The notes beneath the pieces are model-generated. The model did no database searches. It had not been told where the DNA came from and worked only from the letters and a program-made list of their open reading frames with translations. From the NCBI RefSeq assembly GCF_014269025.2, contig NZ_CP077094.1:3968001-4032000 (forward strand): a DNA stretch of 64,000 nucleotides, in the 5' to 3' direction. How positions within the stretch are numbered: position 1 is the stretch's first letter; each line of letters begins with the position of its first letter. This DNA comes from Pseudomonas promysalinigenes (GTDB lineage Bacteria > Pseudomonadota > Gammaproteobacteria > Pseudomonadales > Pseudomonadaceae). Made by a program: the position numbers and the translations under genes. Of the stretch, positions 12,278-21,676 are shown piece after piece.

Positions 12278-13033
12278 TCAACCGGCCAGGTAGCGACCGA
12301 TCAGCGCCAGGCCGCTGGCAAGCACCAGCCAGGTGACCAAACGTACGAAGGCTTCGCGAGACAACCTCATGCTCAATCGACGGCCAACGAACAGGCCGAT
12401 GAACATCACGGGCAACAGGCAGGCCGCCAGCATCAACAAGCTCGTATCGGCATACACCCCGGCGATCAAAAACAGCGACAGGCGCACCAGGGTACTGCAA
12501 CTGATCAACGCACTCTGGGTTGCGCGCACCTGCTCTTTGGCCTGCAAACGTGCACTCAGGTAAATCGCGTATAAGAAGCCGCCACTGCCGAACAAGGCGC
12601 CAAACAGCCCGCCAACCGTTCCCATTGGCACTGCCCACAAGCCCGACAACTGCGCCGGGCGGACCTTCACCGCCAAACCATAGATTGCGTAGGCCGTGAC
12701 GAACAGCCCCATCAGCAGCAACAGCAGGTCGGATTTGAGATGCAACAGAAACACCACGCCCAGGGTGCAGCCCAGGGCCATGCACGGCAACAGACGCAGC
12801 AGTTCTGCGCGCGCCACATCGCGGCGTGACGGCAGCAGGTTGCCAAAGGCGGCGACGAAATCCAGCAGCACCAGAAGCGGGATGATCCGCGATAAAGGCA
12901 TGAAGTGGATCAATACCGGGCCGGCCACCAGGGCGGTGCCGAAGCCGGCAATGCCAAAGACGATGTAGGCGGCGGCGATGGCAAGCAGAATGGGAAGCCA
13001 GTCGGCTGAGTTCAGGGAGAGTTGGGCGAGCAT
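12278..13033 (-). CDS. TauE/SafE (TSUP) family membrane permease
   Basis: A 251-aa protein with about eight hydrophobic helices and the duplicated family motifs: IVFGIAGFGTALVAGP near residues 24-39 in the first half and GTVGGLFGALFGSGGFLYAIYL in the second. TSUP members export small anions such as sulfite or sulfoacetate, or move organosulfur compounds; the substrate here cannot be inferred from the sequence. It is divergent from xseA (147 bp gap). Confidence 0.85.
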   Translation of the reverse strand: MLAQLSLNSADWLPILLAIAAAYIVFGIAGFGTALVAGPVLIHFMPLSRIIPLLVLLDFVAAFGNLLPSRRDVARAELLRLLPCMALGCTLGVVFLLHLKSDLLLLLMGLFVTAYAIYGLAVKVRPAQLSGLWAVPMGTVGGLFGALFGSGGFLYAIYLSARLQAKEQVRATQSALISCSTLVRLSLFLIAGVYADTSLLMLAACLLPVMFIGLFVGRRLSMRLSREAFVRLVTWLVLASGLALIGRYLAG

Positions 13034-13180
13034 CTTGCTGGGTCCTGAAGTCCTTGGGTGTCGCTCGCGAAGATATCACTGTAATGGCCAAGGGGATGCG
13101 CTTGAGTCACTGGCGCCCACAAGTACAGCGCCGGCAGAAAACCCGAGACATGCCCTCCACCACGCCTTTATCATGCCCCC

Positions 13181-14560
13181 ATGATCAGAGACCCTTTCGA
13201 ACGACTCGGTCTGGACCGCGAAGTCCTTACCGTCAGCCAACTCAACGGCCGCGCCCGGGTGCTGCTGGAAGACGTGTTCCGCAGCGTCTGGGTGGAAGGC
13301 GAGATATCCAACCTCGCCCGCCCGGCTTCCGGCCATCTCTACTTCACCCTCAAGGACAGCGGTGCCCAGGTACGCTGCGCGCTGTTCCGGCAGAACGCTA
13401 CCCGTGTACGCCAGGCACTGCGCGATGGCCTGGCGGTGCGGGTGCGCGGCAAGGTCTCACTGTTCGAGGGGCGTGGCGACTACCAACTGATCCTCGATAC
13501 CGTCGAGCCGGCCGGTGATGGCGCCCTGCGCCTGGCCTTCGAAGCACTCAAGGAAAAACTCAGCGCCGAAGGACTGTTCAGCACCGAGCGCAAGAAGCCG
13601 CTGCCGGCCCACCCGCAACGCATCGGCATCATCACCTCCCCCACCGGGGCAGTGATTCGCGACATCATTAGCGTGTTCGGCCGCCGCGCGCCCCAGGTCG
13701 AGCTGAACCTGATCCCTACCGCTGTGCAGGGCCGCGAGGCGGTCAACCAGATCGTGCGCGCCTTGCAGCAGGCCGACAGGCTTGGTTTCGACGCGCTGAT
13801 CCTGGCCCGTGGGGGTGGCTCGCTGGAAGACCTCTGGTGCTTCAACGAAGAAGCCGTGGCGCGCGCCGTGGCCGCTTGCGTGACACCAATCGTCAGCGCC
13901 GTGGGCCACGAAACCGACGTGTCGATCAGCGACTTCGTCGCCGACGTGCGTGCCCCGACTCCCTCGGCCGCTGCCGAGCTGCTGGCCCCTGACAACAGTG
14001 GCCTGCAGCAGCGCCTGGACGGCCTGCAACGGCGCCTGCTGCTGCGCATGCGCAACCGTCTGGCTCACGACCGCCTGCGCCTGGAGTCGATGACCCGCCG
14101 CCTGCGCCACCCCGGTGAGCGGCTGCGACAGCAGGCACAACGCCTGGACGACTTGGACATGCGCCTGCGCCGTGCATTCACACTCAACCTGAATCAGCGG
14201 CGCGAGCGCCTTGCACGCCTCGATACGCGCCTGGCCGCGCAGCATCCGGGGCGTACGCTGAAGCTGCTCGGCCAACGCCTGGACAGCCTCGCCGAGCGCC
14301 TGCCACGGGCCATGCGTGATGTCCTCAAGGACCGCCGCCAGCGTTTTCAGGCGCAACTGCAGACGCTGCAGGTGGTCAGCCCGCTGGCGACCCTGGCCCG
14401 TGGCTACAGCATCCTGCTCGACGAGCATGGCCAGGCCATCCGCTGCGCCGCCCAGACCCGCAACGGCCAGCGCCTGACTGCGCGCCTGAACGAAGGCGAA
14501 CTTCAAGTACGGGTCGAAGACAACCACCTGACCCCGGTCACCCTCTCACTACTGGACTGA
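13181..14560 (+). CDS. xseA: Exodeoxyribonuclease VII large subunit
   Basis: Catalytic subunit of ExoVII, which degrades single-stranded DNA bidirectionally to oligonucleotides in the cytoplasm together with XseB (not in this window). The protein is 459 aa, typical. The N-terminal OB fold includes VWVEGEISNLARPASGHLYF. The catalytic core includes ARGGGSLEDLWCFNEE and SAVGHETDVSISDFVAD, followed by a long arginine/leucine-rich coiled coil (about residues 270-390). The M23 gene starts only 3 bp after its stop codon, so the two are co-transcribed. Confidence 0.97.
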   Translation: MIRDPFERLGLDREVLTVSQLNGRARVLLEDVFRSVWVEGEISNLARPASGHLYFTLKDSGAQVRCALFRQNATRVRQALRDGLAVRVRGKVSLFEGRGDYQLILDTVEPAGDGALRLAFEALKEKLSAEGLFSTERKKPLPAHPQRIGIITSPTGAVIRDIISVFGRRAPQVELNLIPTAVQGREAVNQIVRALQQADRLGFDALILARGGGSLEDLWCFNEEAVARAVAACVTPIVSAVGHETDVSISDFVADVRAPTPSAAAELLAPDNSGLQQRLDGLQRRLLLRMRNRLAHDRLRLESMTRRLRHPGERLRQQAQRLDDLDMRLRRAFTLNLNQRRERLARLDTRLAAQHPGRTLKLLGQRLDSLAERLPRAMRDVLKDRRQRFQAQLQTLQVVSPLATLARGYSILLDEHGQAIRCAAQTRNGQRLTARLNEGELQVRVEDNHLTPVTLSLLD

Positions 14561-14563
14561 CAC

Positions 14564-15391
14564 ATGCCGCGCCTGTTTGCCCCCCTGCTTGCCCTTTCTC
14601 TGCTGCTACTGGCTGCAGGCGCTCAGGCCAGCTACATCACCCGCACGCTGAACAAACCGGTGCCCGGTGGCGTGGCGGTGGTAAACCTTGGCCCAGCGGC
14701 AGTCGCGCCTAGCGCGCGTTTCGACGGCAAGCCGGTGCTGGTGGTCAAGGAGCAGGACGACTGGCTGGCCATCGTCGGCATCCCACTGACGCAGAAGCCA
14801 GGCACCGCTACGCTGACCCAAGGCGGGCGCAGTCTGGCCTTCAAGGTTGGCAGCAAAAAGTACCCCGAGCAGCACATCACTTTGAAGAACACCCGCCAGG
14901 TCAACCCCAACCCCGAAGACCTCAAGCGCATCGATCGTGAATTGGCTGAACAGATCAAGGCATATCGTAGCTTCAGCCCGGTGTTGCCGAGCAATCTGAT
15001 TCTCGACAAACCGGTCAGCGGGCCGCTGTCGAGCAAGTTCGGCGTACGCCGCTTTTTCAATGGCGAAGAACGCAATCCCCACGCCGGGTTGGACTTCGCG
15101 GTGCCCGCCGGCACGCCGATCAAAACGCCAGCAAACGGCAAGGTCATTCTGGTCGGTGATTACTTCTTCAATGGCCGCACGGTGTTCGTCGACCATGGCC
15201 AGGGCTTCATCAGCATGTTCTGCCACATGTCGAAGATCGATGTGCAGGTCGGCCAGCAGCTGCGCCGCGGCGAGGTGGTCGGGCGGGTAGGCTCCACAGG
15301 GCGCGCGACCGGGCCGCACATGCACTGGAACGTCAGCCTTAACGATGCACGGGTCGATCCGGCGATCTTCATCGGAGCGTTTCAGCCCTGA
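14564..15391 (+). CDS. Exported M23 (LytM-type) peptidase
   Basis: A 275-aa periplasmic zinc endopeptidase of the murein hydrolase M23 family. The signal peptide is MPRLFAPLLALSLLLLAAG..AQA. A beta-rich N-terminal domain of about 100 residues precedes the LytM domain. The metal and catalytic set is present: His173 and Asp177 in HAGLD, and His252/His254 in GPHMH, so it should be an active peptidoglycan cross-link hydrolase and not a degenerate activator. It starts 3 bp after xseA. Confidence 0.92.
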   Translation: MPRLFAPLLALSLLLLAAGAQASYITRTLNKPVPGGVAVVNLGPAAVAPSARFDGKPVLVVKEQDDWLAIVGIPLTQKPGTATLTQGGRSLAFKVGSKKYPEQHITLKNTRQVNPNPEDLKRIDRELAEQIKAYRSFSPVLPSNLILDKPVSGPLSSKFGVRRFFNGEERNPHAGLDFAVPAGTPIKTPANGKVILVGDYFFNGRTVFVDHGQGFISMFCHMSKIDVQVGQQLRRGEVVGRVGSTGRATGPHMHWNVSLNDARVDPAIFIGAFQP

Positions 15392-15399
15392 GATCGTAG

Positions 15400-15492
15400 C
15401 GCCGGCTGAGCGGGTGAACCCGCTCCCAGCAAGTATTCGAATGCCTTAAGATGTGCGCCAACCTGTGGGAGCGGTTTCTGCCGCGAACAAGC
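15400..15492. repeat. Pair of P. putida REP-like elements
   Basis: GAGCGGGT-GA-ACCCGCTC (15408-15425) is a perfect 8-bp palindrome. About 40 bp later comes CCTGTGGGAGCGGTTTCTGC with CGCGAAC (15462-15487), the inverted form of the same consensus. The bases from 15493 to 15640 show only fragments of the repeat (e.g. GAAGCGGGTGCAAAC) and no gene. An AT-rich stretch with TATAAAAT at 15649-15656 follows and may be the leuA promoter -10 region. Confidence 0.6.
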
Positions 15493-15741
15493 TGGCGCAG
15501 ATGAAAGTCAGTTGTATCCCAATCGATCGCGACGCCCGTTGAAGCGGGTGCAAACGCCATGGTGCTAGCACGGGTAGCGCGAGTTCAACCATGTTGCGCC
15601 ATCGAAAAATACTGAGCAATCAGCGGTAAACAAACCCGAAAAGTCAGCTATAAAATCCTGCATCCAAGCTTTTTTTAAGCATTTATCTCAATTTTTTTCG
15701 AACGCTTGCCAACCCCCAGCCCACTGGTTAGGGTTGAGGGC

Positions 15742-15819
15742 ATGAAAACCTTCAGCACCCTCATCTTGCTCCGACAACATCGCAGCCTCTGCCTGGTCAG
15801 CGCTCGACTACCAGGCTGA
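15742..15819 (+). CDS. Candidate leuA leader peptide
   Basis: A 25-codon frame ([15 protein letters not shown] to ARLPG, stop TGA 15817-15819) ending 76 bp before leuA, with GAGGG right in front of the ATG. Six of the 25 codons are leucine, including the cluster Leu-Ile-Leu-Leu at positions 7-10 and a CTA codon at 23. Its last part lies in a perfect stem GCCTGGT (15791-15797)/ACCAGGC (15810-15816). The GCCTG arm could instead pair with CAGGC at 15858-15862, giving mutually exclusive structures as in attenuation. I see no U-tract terminator before leuA, so control could act on translation or Rho access. Confidence 0.55.
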   Translation: MKTFSTLILLRQHRSLCLVSARLPG

Positions 15820-15895
15820 ATCGCGTCGCCTCGCCTCTTCATCTCGTTATCGCTCGGCAGGCCCGATTTCGGCCGCACACAAAAGGATTGCTTCC

Positions 15896-17569
15896 ATGAC
15901 CATGCTCAAAGACCCTTCGAAGAAATACCGCGCCTTCCCAACCATCGACCTGCCTGACCGTACCTGGCCGTCGAAAACCATTACCGCAGCGCCCATCTGG
16001 TGCAGTTCCGACCTGCGTGATGGCAATCAGTCGCTGATCGAGCCGATGGATTCTGAGAAAAAGCTGCGTTTCTGGAAGACTTTGGTGCAGGTCGGGGTCA
16101 AAGAAATCGAGGCATCGTTCCCGTCCGCTTCGCAGACCGATTTCGACTTCGTGCGCACACTCATCGAAGACGGCCATATCCCGGACGACACTACCATCCA
16201 GGTGCTCACCCAAGCCCGTGAGGACTTGATCGCCCGTACCTTCGAGTCGCTGCGTGGGGCCAAGAAGGCCATCGTCCACCTGTACAACGCCACCAGCCCG
16301 TCGTTCCGCCGCATCGTCTTCAACCAGGACAAGCAAGGCGTGAAGGATATCGCGGTGAATGCGGCGAAACTGTTCGTCAAATATGCCGCCCAGCAGCCGG
16401 AAACCCAGTGGACCTTCCAGTACTCGCCAGAAACCTTCAGCGCCACCGAGCTCGAGTTCGCCAAGGAAGTCTGCGATGCAGTCATCGAAGTGTGGAACCC
16501 GACGCCTGAGCACAAGGTTATTCTCAACCTGCCAGCGACCGTGGAAGTGTCCACGCCGAACATCTACGCCGACCAGATCGAATGGTTCTGCCGCAACATC
16601 AGCCGTCGCGACAGCGTGATCATCAGCCTGCACTGCCACAACGACCGTGGCACCGGCATCGCGGCCACCGAACTGGGCCTGATGGCTGGCGCCGACCGTG
16701 CCGAAGGCTGCCTGTTCGGCAACGGCGAGCGCACAGGTAACGTCGACCTGGTGACCCTGGCGCTCAACCTCTATACCCAGGGCATCGACCCACTGTTGGA
16801 CTTCTCCGACATCGACGGTGTGCGCAAGGTGGTCGAAGAATGCAACCAGCTGCCGGTGCACCCACGCCACCCCTATGTGGGCGACCTTGTTCATACGGCG
16901 TTCTCCGGCTCGCACCAGGATGCCATCCGCAAAGGCTTCGCCAAACAGCAGGACGGTGAGCTGTGGGAAGTGCCATACCTGCCAATCGACCCAGCCGACA
17001 TCGGCCGCAGCTACGAAGCGGTGATCCGCGTCAACAGCCAGTCGGGTAAAGGCGGCATCACTTACCTGCTCGAGCAGGAATACGGTATCAGCCTGCCGCG
17101 CCGCATGCAGATCGAGTTCAGCCAGGTCGTGCAAGGTGAAACCGACCGCCTGGGCTTGGAAATGACCGCTCAGCAAATCTACAGTTTGCTGCACAAGGAG
17201 TACCTGCAGGCCAACGCGCCGTATGCCCTGGTCAGCCATCGTCTGCAGGAAGAAAACGGCCACAGCGCCGTGGAAGTGGAAGTTGCCGGTGAAGGCGAAA
17301 CCACCCTGCACTGGCGCGGCAAGGGTAACGGCGCCCTGGAGGCCTTGGTTGCCGGCCTGCCGGTGTCGGTGGAGATCATGGACTACAACGAACATGCCAT
17401 CGGCGCCGGCACCAATGCCAAGGCGGCGGCATACATCGAACTGCGTGTGGCCGGCGGCCGTCCAGTGCATGGTGTAGGCATCGACGAAAACATCACCACC
17501 GCCAGCTTCAAGGCTCTGTTCAGCGCACTGAACCGCTCATTGAGCCAGCAGGACGCCAAGGCAGCTTAA
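15896..17569 (+). CDS. leuA: 2-isopropylmalate synthase (long form)
   Basis: Condenses acetyl-CoA with 2-ketoisovalerate, the first committed step of leucine synthesis. At 557 aa it belongs to the longer LeuA subfamily of pseudomonads and actinobacteria, not the roughly 520-aa enteric type. The HMGL-like TIM barrel carries the metal/substrate motif [11 protein letters not shown] near residue 41. HCHNDRGTG follows near residue 245, and the C-terminal LeuA dimer/allosteric domain covers about 430-550. GGA precedes the ATG. The upstream leucine-rich leader suggests attenuation-type control in addition to leucine feedback on the enzyme. It ends in its own intrinsic terminator. Confidence 0.97.
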   Translation: MTMLKDPSKKYRAFPTIDLPDRTWPSKTITAAPIWCSSDLRDGNQSLIEPMDSEKKLRFWKTLVQVGVKEIEASFPSASQTDFDFVRTLIEDGHIPDDTTIQVLTQAREDLIARTFESLRGAKKAIVHLYNATSPSFRRIVFNQDKQGVKDIAVNAAKLFVKYAAQQPETQWTFQYSPETFSATELEFAKEVCDAVIEVWNPTPEHKVILNLPATVEVSTPNIYADQIEWFCRNISRRDSVIISLHCHNDRGTGIAATELGLMAGADRAEGCLFGNGERTGNVDLVTLALNLYTQGIDPLLDFSDIDGVRKVVEECNQLPVHPRHPYVGDLVHTAFSGSHQDAIRKGFAKQQDGELWEVPYLPIDPADIGRSYEAVIRVNSQSGKGGITYLLEQEYGISLPRRMQIEFSQVVQGETDRLGLEMTAQQIYSLLHKEYLQANAPYALVSHRLQEENGHSAVEVEVAGEGETTLHWRGKGNGALEALVAGLPVSVEIMDYNEHAIGAGTNAKAAAYIELRVAGGRPVHGVGIDENITTASFKALFSALNRSLSQQDAKAA

Positions 17570-17591
17570 GCTCAAGGGCGGCACTCAAGAG

Positions 17592-17618
17592 CCCGCATCC
17601 TGGATGCGGGTTTTTTTT
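17592..17618 (+). terminator. Intrinsic terminator of leuA
   Basis: CCCGCATCC (17592-17600) pairs with GGATGCGGG (17602-17610), followed by eight T (17611-17618), 23 bp after the leuA stop. Confidence 0.9.
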
Positions 17619-17673
17619 GTCCGACGTTAATGGGGCGGCGCTCGATTTCACAGGCGCTGAAGAATCTGCTGGC

Positions 17674-17701
17674 AAAAAAAAAGAGGCGCCGACCAAGCGC
17701 C
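17674..17701 (-). terminator. Intrinsic terminator of zwf-pgl-eda
   Basis: On the minus strand GGCGC (17701-17697), a 7-nt loop, GCGCC (17689-17685), then TCTTTTTTTTT (to 17674). It lies about 33 bp after the eda stop and faces the leuA terminator in this convergent gap. Confidence 0.85.
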
Positions 17702-17733
17702 CCATAAGCCGTAAAGCACACAACAAATCAAAT

Positions 17734-18414
17734 TCAGTTGGCGTCCAGCAACCCAATCGCCTCGGCGCTGCAGGCCTGGATCCGTGCCCAGTCACCATTC
17801 TTGATCCAGCTGCTATCGAGCATCCAGGTGCCGCCCACGCACATCACATTGGGCAACGCCATGTAATTGCGCACGTTGGCTGGGTTAACGCCGCCGGTTG
17901 GGCAGAAGCGTATATCGCCGAATGGGCCGGCGAAGGCCTTGATCGCGGCCACCCCGCCGCTGATTTCCGCTGGGAACAGCTTGAAGCGGCGATAACCCAG
18001 GGCGTAGCCCATCATGATTTCCGATGGCGTGCTGATGCCTGGCAACAGCGGAATTTCGCTGTCCACGCCCGCTTCAAGGATGTCCTGGGTGATGCCTGGG
18101 GTAACGACGAATTGCGCACCCGCAGCCTCTACAGCAGCGAACATACTGCGATCGAGCACGGTGCCGGCACCGATGCACAGTTCCGGGCGTTGCTCGCGCA
18201 GCACCTGGATGGCCTTCAGGCCATGCTGGGAGCGCAAGGTCACCTCCAGGGTGCGGATACCACCAGCAGCCAGGGCATCGGCCAGCGGCAGAATGTCTTG
18301 CTCCCGGGCGATGGTGATTACCGGCAGGATACGCGCCTGCTCGCAGATGGCATCGATCCTGGCGGCTTTATCTGCCATCGAAAGCTTTGGCTGTGGGCGT
18401 TCAAGGGTGGTCAT
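17734..18414 (-). CDS. eda: KDPG/KHG aldolase
   Basis: Splits 2-keto-3-deoxy-6-phosphogluconate into pyruvate and glyceraldehyde-3-phosphate, the last Entner-Doudoroff step. The protein is 226 aa. It shows RILPVITI with the downstream catalytic Glu region (LEVTLRS), GAGTVLD, VTPG, and the Schiff-base Lys in RRFKLFPAE. ATG 18414 is chosen because AAGGA lies 10-14 nt upstream; an in-frame ATG at 18435 overlapping the pgl stop is an alternative. It is third in zwf-pgl-eda. Confidence 0.96.
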   Translation of the reverse strand: MTTLERPQPKLSMADKAARIDAICEQARILPVITIAREQDILPLADALAAGGIRTLEVTLRSQHGLKAIQVLREQRPELCIGAGTVLDRSMFAAVEAAGAQFVVTPGITQDILEAGVDSEIPLLPGISTPSEIMMGYALGYRRFKLFPAEISGGVAAIKAFAGPFGDIRFCPTGGVNPANVRNYMALPNVMCVGGTWMLDSSWIKNGDWARIQACSAEAIGLLDAN

Positions 18415-18431
18415 GACAGTGGATCCTTGGC

Positions 18432-19145
18432 TCATGGGCACCAGTAGATGCTCAGGGGGTCGTGAAGAAAGGCGCGAATCGGCATTTGCGCAAGGTCGTT
18501 GCCCGCCAGCGCGGCGCGCAGGGTAGCGAGTTTGCCCGGCCCTTGCACAGACAGCGCAGTGAACGCTGCACTGGCAAGCATGGCGCGGGTAAGCGATAGC
18601 CGCTGGTGCGGCACGCTCGGGGCGAGCATCGGCAGGCATCGGCGCTTGCTGTTCAGGTCCAGGCCTTCGGCCAGATTCGGGCTGTTGGGAAACAGTGAGG
18701 CGGTATGGCCATCGTCGCCCATGCCCAGCACCAGAACGTCGATGGGCGGCAGATCTGCCAAGGCCTGGTCAGCGCTCAAGGCCGCCGCATCGAGATGTTC
18801 GGCCTGCTGGTACAGGCCAATGAAGCGAGCCTTGGCCGCCGCCCCCTGGAACAGGTGACGTGCCAATAGCCCTGCGTTGCTGTCAGCATGCTCAACCGGC
18901 ACCCAACGCTCATCAGCCAAGCTGACGGTAACCTTGGCCCAGTCCAGTTGCTCACCGGCCAGTTGTTCCAAAAATGGTACCGGGCTACGGCCACCGGACA
19001 GCACCACGCACGCTTGACCTTTGCTGGCGATGGCTGCGCGCAGGCGCTCGGCCACATCGTGGGCCAGGGTAGCGGCCAGTAACTTGGCTTCTGCCAGCTC
19101 GTGCACCTGCACCGCTGCCGGCAGCTTCAATTCAGATATCGCCAT
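18432..19145 (-). CDS. pgl: 6-phosphogluconolactonase
   Basis: Hydrolyses 6-phosphogluconolactone, produced by Zwf, to 6-phosphogluconate. The protein is 237 aa of the DevB/Pgl type (related to glucosamine-6-phosphate isomerase), with [15 protein letters not shown] and [16 protein letters not shown] 19145 is preceded by GGGAGG and lies within the last codons of zwf (14-bp overlap). Its stop abuts the eda start region, so the three genes are translated as a tight unit. Confidence 0.96.
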   Translation of the reverse strand: MAISELKLPAAVQVHELAEAKLLAATLAHDVAERLRAAIASKGQACVVLSGGRSPVPFLEQLAGEQLDWAKVTVSLADERWVPVEHADSNAGLLARHLFQGAAAKARFIGLYQQAEHLDAAALSADQALADLPPIDVLVLGMGDDGHTASLFPNSPNLAEGLDLNSKRRCLPMLAPSVPHQRLSLTRAMLASAAFTALSVQGPGKLATLRAALAGNDLAQMPIRAFLHDPLSIYWCP

Positions 19146-20601
19146 ACCACGACCTCCCATCTCGGGTAATCAATGCAATCGAGCTCATCGGCCCCCAGGA
19201 ACCTGCTGCGTAGGGCTTGGGCGCATCGCCCGCGTTACGCCAGCCGGCGATCAGTTGGTCACACCACTTCCAGGCGTACTCGATTTCGTCCTTGCGCACG
19301 AACAGGTTCTGATTGCCGCGCATCACTTCCAACAGCAAGCGTTCGTAGGCATCGGGAATCCGCGTACTGCGCCAGGCGTCGGAAAAATTCAGCTGCAACG
19401 GGCCACTGCGCAGTTGCATGCCCTTGTCCAGCCCCTGCTCCTTGGTCATCACGCGCAAAGAGATACCTTCGTCCGGTTGCAGGCGGATGATCAGCTTGTT
19501 GCCAACCTGCAAGCGCTGTTCCGGGGCGAAGATGTAGTGCGGCGTCTCCTTGAAATGAATGACGATCTGCGACAGTTTTTGCGGCATACGCTTGCCAGTA
19601 CGCAGGTAGAACGGCACACCGGACCAACGCCAGTTGCGAATGTCCGCGCGCAGGGCGACGAAGGTTTCGGTGTCGCTCTGGGCGTTTGCGTTGTCTTCCT
19701 CCAGGTAGCCCGGCACGGGCTTGCCGTCGCTGTAGCCTGCGATGTATTGGCCACGCACCACGCTGGTGCTCAAACCCTCGCCAGTGATCGGAGCCAGTGC
19801 CTTGAGCACCTTGACCTTCTCGTCACGAATACTGTCGGCCGACAGCTCGCTCGGTGGGTCCATGGCGATCAGGCAGAGCAGTTGCAGCAAGTGGTTCTGT
19901 ATCATGTCGCGCAACTGACCGGCTTTGTCGAAGTAGCCCCAACGGCCCTCGATGCCGACCTTCTCTGCAACGGTGATTTCCACGTGGGAAATGGAATTCT
20001 GATTCCACTGGGTTTCGAACAGGCTGTTGGCAAAGCGCAGCGCGATCAGGTTTTGCACCGTCTCTTTGCCCAGGTAGTGGTCGATGCGATATACCCGGTT
20101 TTCCGGGAAGAAGCGCGCTACAGCGTCGTTGACCCGCCGCGACGATTCAAGGTCATGGCCAATGGGCTTTTCCAGCACGACCCTGGTGCGAGCAGCAAGG
20201 CCTGCTTTGTCGAGGTTCTCGCAGATTGCCCCGTAAACCGCCGCCGCCGTGGCGAAGTAGGCAATCAGTGGTTGCTCGGCGTTCAGTTGCTCGGCCAGCG
20301 CCTGGTAGCCCTCAGGTTGCAGGAAGTCCAGGTGCACATAATGCAAACGGCCGAGGAAACGCCCCATCGCCGCCGGCTCGATATCGGCCTCGGCTACATG
20401 CCGGCGTAGATGCGCTTCGATGGTATTGAGGTGCTCCTCGACGCTGCCCGCCTCTCGCGCCAACGCCAGCAAGCGGGTGTCCGCATGCAGGAGGTTGGCA
20501 CGGTCAAGCTGATAGAGCGCAGGAAACAGCTTGCGCAATGCCAGGTCGCCAAGGGCGCCAAACAGGGCAAAGGTGCAAGGTTCGACACTGATCGCAGCCA
20601 T
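19132..20601 (-). CDS. zwf: Glucose-6-phosphate 1-dehydrogenase
   Basis: Oxidises glucose-6-phosphate to 6-phosphogluconolactone with NAD(P)+. The protein is 489 aa, the usual length. The Rossmann motif [17 protein letters not shown] is near the N-terminus, and the catalytic/substrate site RIDHYLGKE (containing the conserved His) is near residue 175. It heads zwf-pgl-eda and is divergent from hexR across 202 bp that hold a HexR-like operator. P. putida has several Zwf paralogues; this is the one in the Entner-Doudoroff operon. Confidence 0.98.
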   Translation of the reverse strand: MAAISVEPCTFALFGALGDLALRKLFPALYQLDRANLLHADTRLLALAREAGSVEEHLNTIEAHLRRHVAEADIEPAAMGRFLGRLHYVHLDFLQPEGYQALAEQLNAEQPLIAYFATAAAVYGAICENLDKAGLAARTRVVLEKPIGHDLESSRRVNDAVARFFPENRVYRIDHYLGKETVQNLIALRFANSLFETQWNQNSISHVEITVAEKVGIEGRWGYFDKAGQLRDMIQNHLLQLLCLIAMDPPSELSADSIRDEKVKVLKALAPITGEGLSTSVVRGQYIAGYSDGKPVPGYLEEDNANAQSDTETFVALRADIRNWRWSGVPFYLRTGKRMPQKLSQIVIHFKETPHYIFAPEQRLQVGNKLIIRLQPDEGISLRVMTKEQGLDKGMQLRSGPLQLNFSDAWRSTRIPDAYERLLLEVMRGNQNLFVRKDEIEYAWKWCDQLIAGWRNAGDAPKPYAAGSWGPMSSIALITRDGRSWYGDI

Positions 20602-20630
20602 GATGTTGGTTCTTTCCTAAAGTTGGTCTA

Positions 20631-20659
20631 GGAATACCGCTTTCAAACACGGTTTTCAA
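20631..20659 (-). promoter_or_regulatory. Candidate zwf promoter
   Basis: Minus strand TTGAAA (20659-20654), a 17-bp spacer, TATTCC (20636-20631). The predicted start is near 20624, about 23 nt before the zwf ATG. The HexR-like site lies just upstream of the -35, which is unusual for a repressor, so another promoter overlapping that site cannot be excluded. Confidence 0.4.
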
Positions 20660-20665
20660 GGGATA

Positions 20666-20683
20666 ATGTAGTAAAAACCACAA
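20666..20683. promoter_or_regulatory. HexR-like operator in the zwf-hexR gap
   Basis: TGTAGT-AAAA-ACCACA (20667-20682) is an imperfect palindrome close to the TGTAnT/AnTACA pattern reported for HexR operators in gammaproteobacteria. HexR binding at the zwf promoter is established in P. putida; the exact bases here are my assignment. Confidence 0.55.
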
Positions 20684-20803
20684 CATTAAACACAAACTCT
20701 ACAGACAAGTGGTACGTCAACCGCACCGACAGTACGATAGACGACCGTGCAAAAAGCCTGCTGCTCCCTCAGCCGGCTGTCTTCCCGACCCAAGGACACA
20801 CCC

Positions 20804-21676
20804 ATGGACCGCGTGCGAAACCTCCTGGAACAAATCCAGGGCCGCCTCGACGAGCTGAACAAGGCCGAACGCAAAGTCGCCGAAGTCATCCTGCTCAACC
20901 CGCAACAAGCCACCCGTTTCAGCATCGCCGCGCTGGCCCAGGCGGCCAAGGTCAGCGAACCGACCGTCAACCGCTTTTGCCGCTCATTTGGTGTCAGCGG
21001 CTACCCGGAGCTCAAGCTGCAACTGGCGCAGAGCCTGGCCAGTGGTGCAGCTTACGTAAGCCGGGCAGTTGAAGCCGACGATGATCCGGCCGCCTATACC
21101 CAGAAAATTTTCGGCAGCGCCATCGCCTCGCTCGACAGTGCCTGCCAGCAACTGGACCCGCAACAAGTCAGCCGCGCCGTGGACATGATGATCCAGGCCC
21201 GGCAGATTCACTTCTTCGGCCTCGGCGCCTCGGCACCGGTGGCCCTGGACGCCCAGCACAAGTTTTTCCGCTTCAACCTGGCGGTATCGGCCCACGCCGA
21301 TGTGCTGATGCAACGCATGTTGGCTTCGGTGGCCCATACCGGCGACCTGTTCGTGATCATTTCTTACACCGGGCGCACCCGCGAGCTGGTCGACGTGGCG
21401 CGCCTGGCACGGGAAAACGGCGCTTCGGTACTGGGCCTGACTGCTGCCGGCTCGCCCCTTGCCCAGGCCTGCAGCCTGAGCCTGCATATTCCGCTGCCTG
21501 AGGACACCGACATCTACATGCCGATGACCTCGCGAATCATCCAGCTGACCGTGCTCGACGTACTGGCCACTGGCATGACCCTGCGCCGCGGTGTGGACTT
21601 CCAGCCGCACCTGCGCAAGATCAAAGAGAGCCTCAACGCTAGCCGCTACCCGGTAGAGGACGACGAACTCAACTGA
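20804..21676 (+). CDS. hexR: HexR, RpiR-family regulator of glucose metabolism
   Basis: A 290-aa repressor with an N-terminal RpiR helix-turn-helix ([20 protein letters not shown], about residues 38-57) and a C-terminal SIS sugar-phosphate domain ([28 protein letters not shown]). In P. putida HexR represses zwf-pgl-eda, edd-glk and gap-1 and is released by KDPG. ATG 20804 is preceded by AAGGA with 7-nt spacing; the open frame extends 19 codons further, but without a ribosome-binding site. Its last 8 bp overlap the 3' end of the convergent mutarotase gene. Confidence 0.95.
   Translation: MDRVRNLLEQIQGRLDELNKAERKVAEVILLNPQQATRFSIAALAQAAKVSEPTVNRFCRSFGVSGYPELKLQLAQSLASGAAYVSRAVEADDDPAAYTQKIFGSAIASLDSACQQLDPQQVSRAVDMMIQARQIHFFGLGASAPVALDAQHKFFRFNLAVSAHADVLMQRMLASVAHTGDLFVIISYTGRTRELVDVARLARENGASVLGLTAAGSPLAQACSLSLHIPLPEDTDIYMPMTSRIIQLTVLDVLATGMTLRRGVDFQPHLRKIKESLNASRYPVEDDELN

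Noticed and set aside
15839..17470. Long minus-strand open frame opposite leuA (543 codons)
   Set aside because: Antisense shadow of leuA with no family signature; leuA is well supported with start, motifs and terminator.
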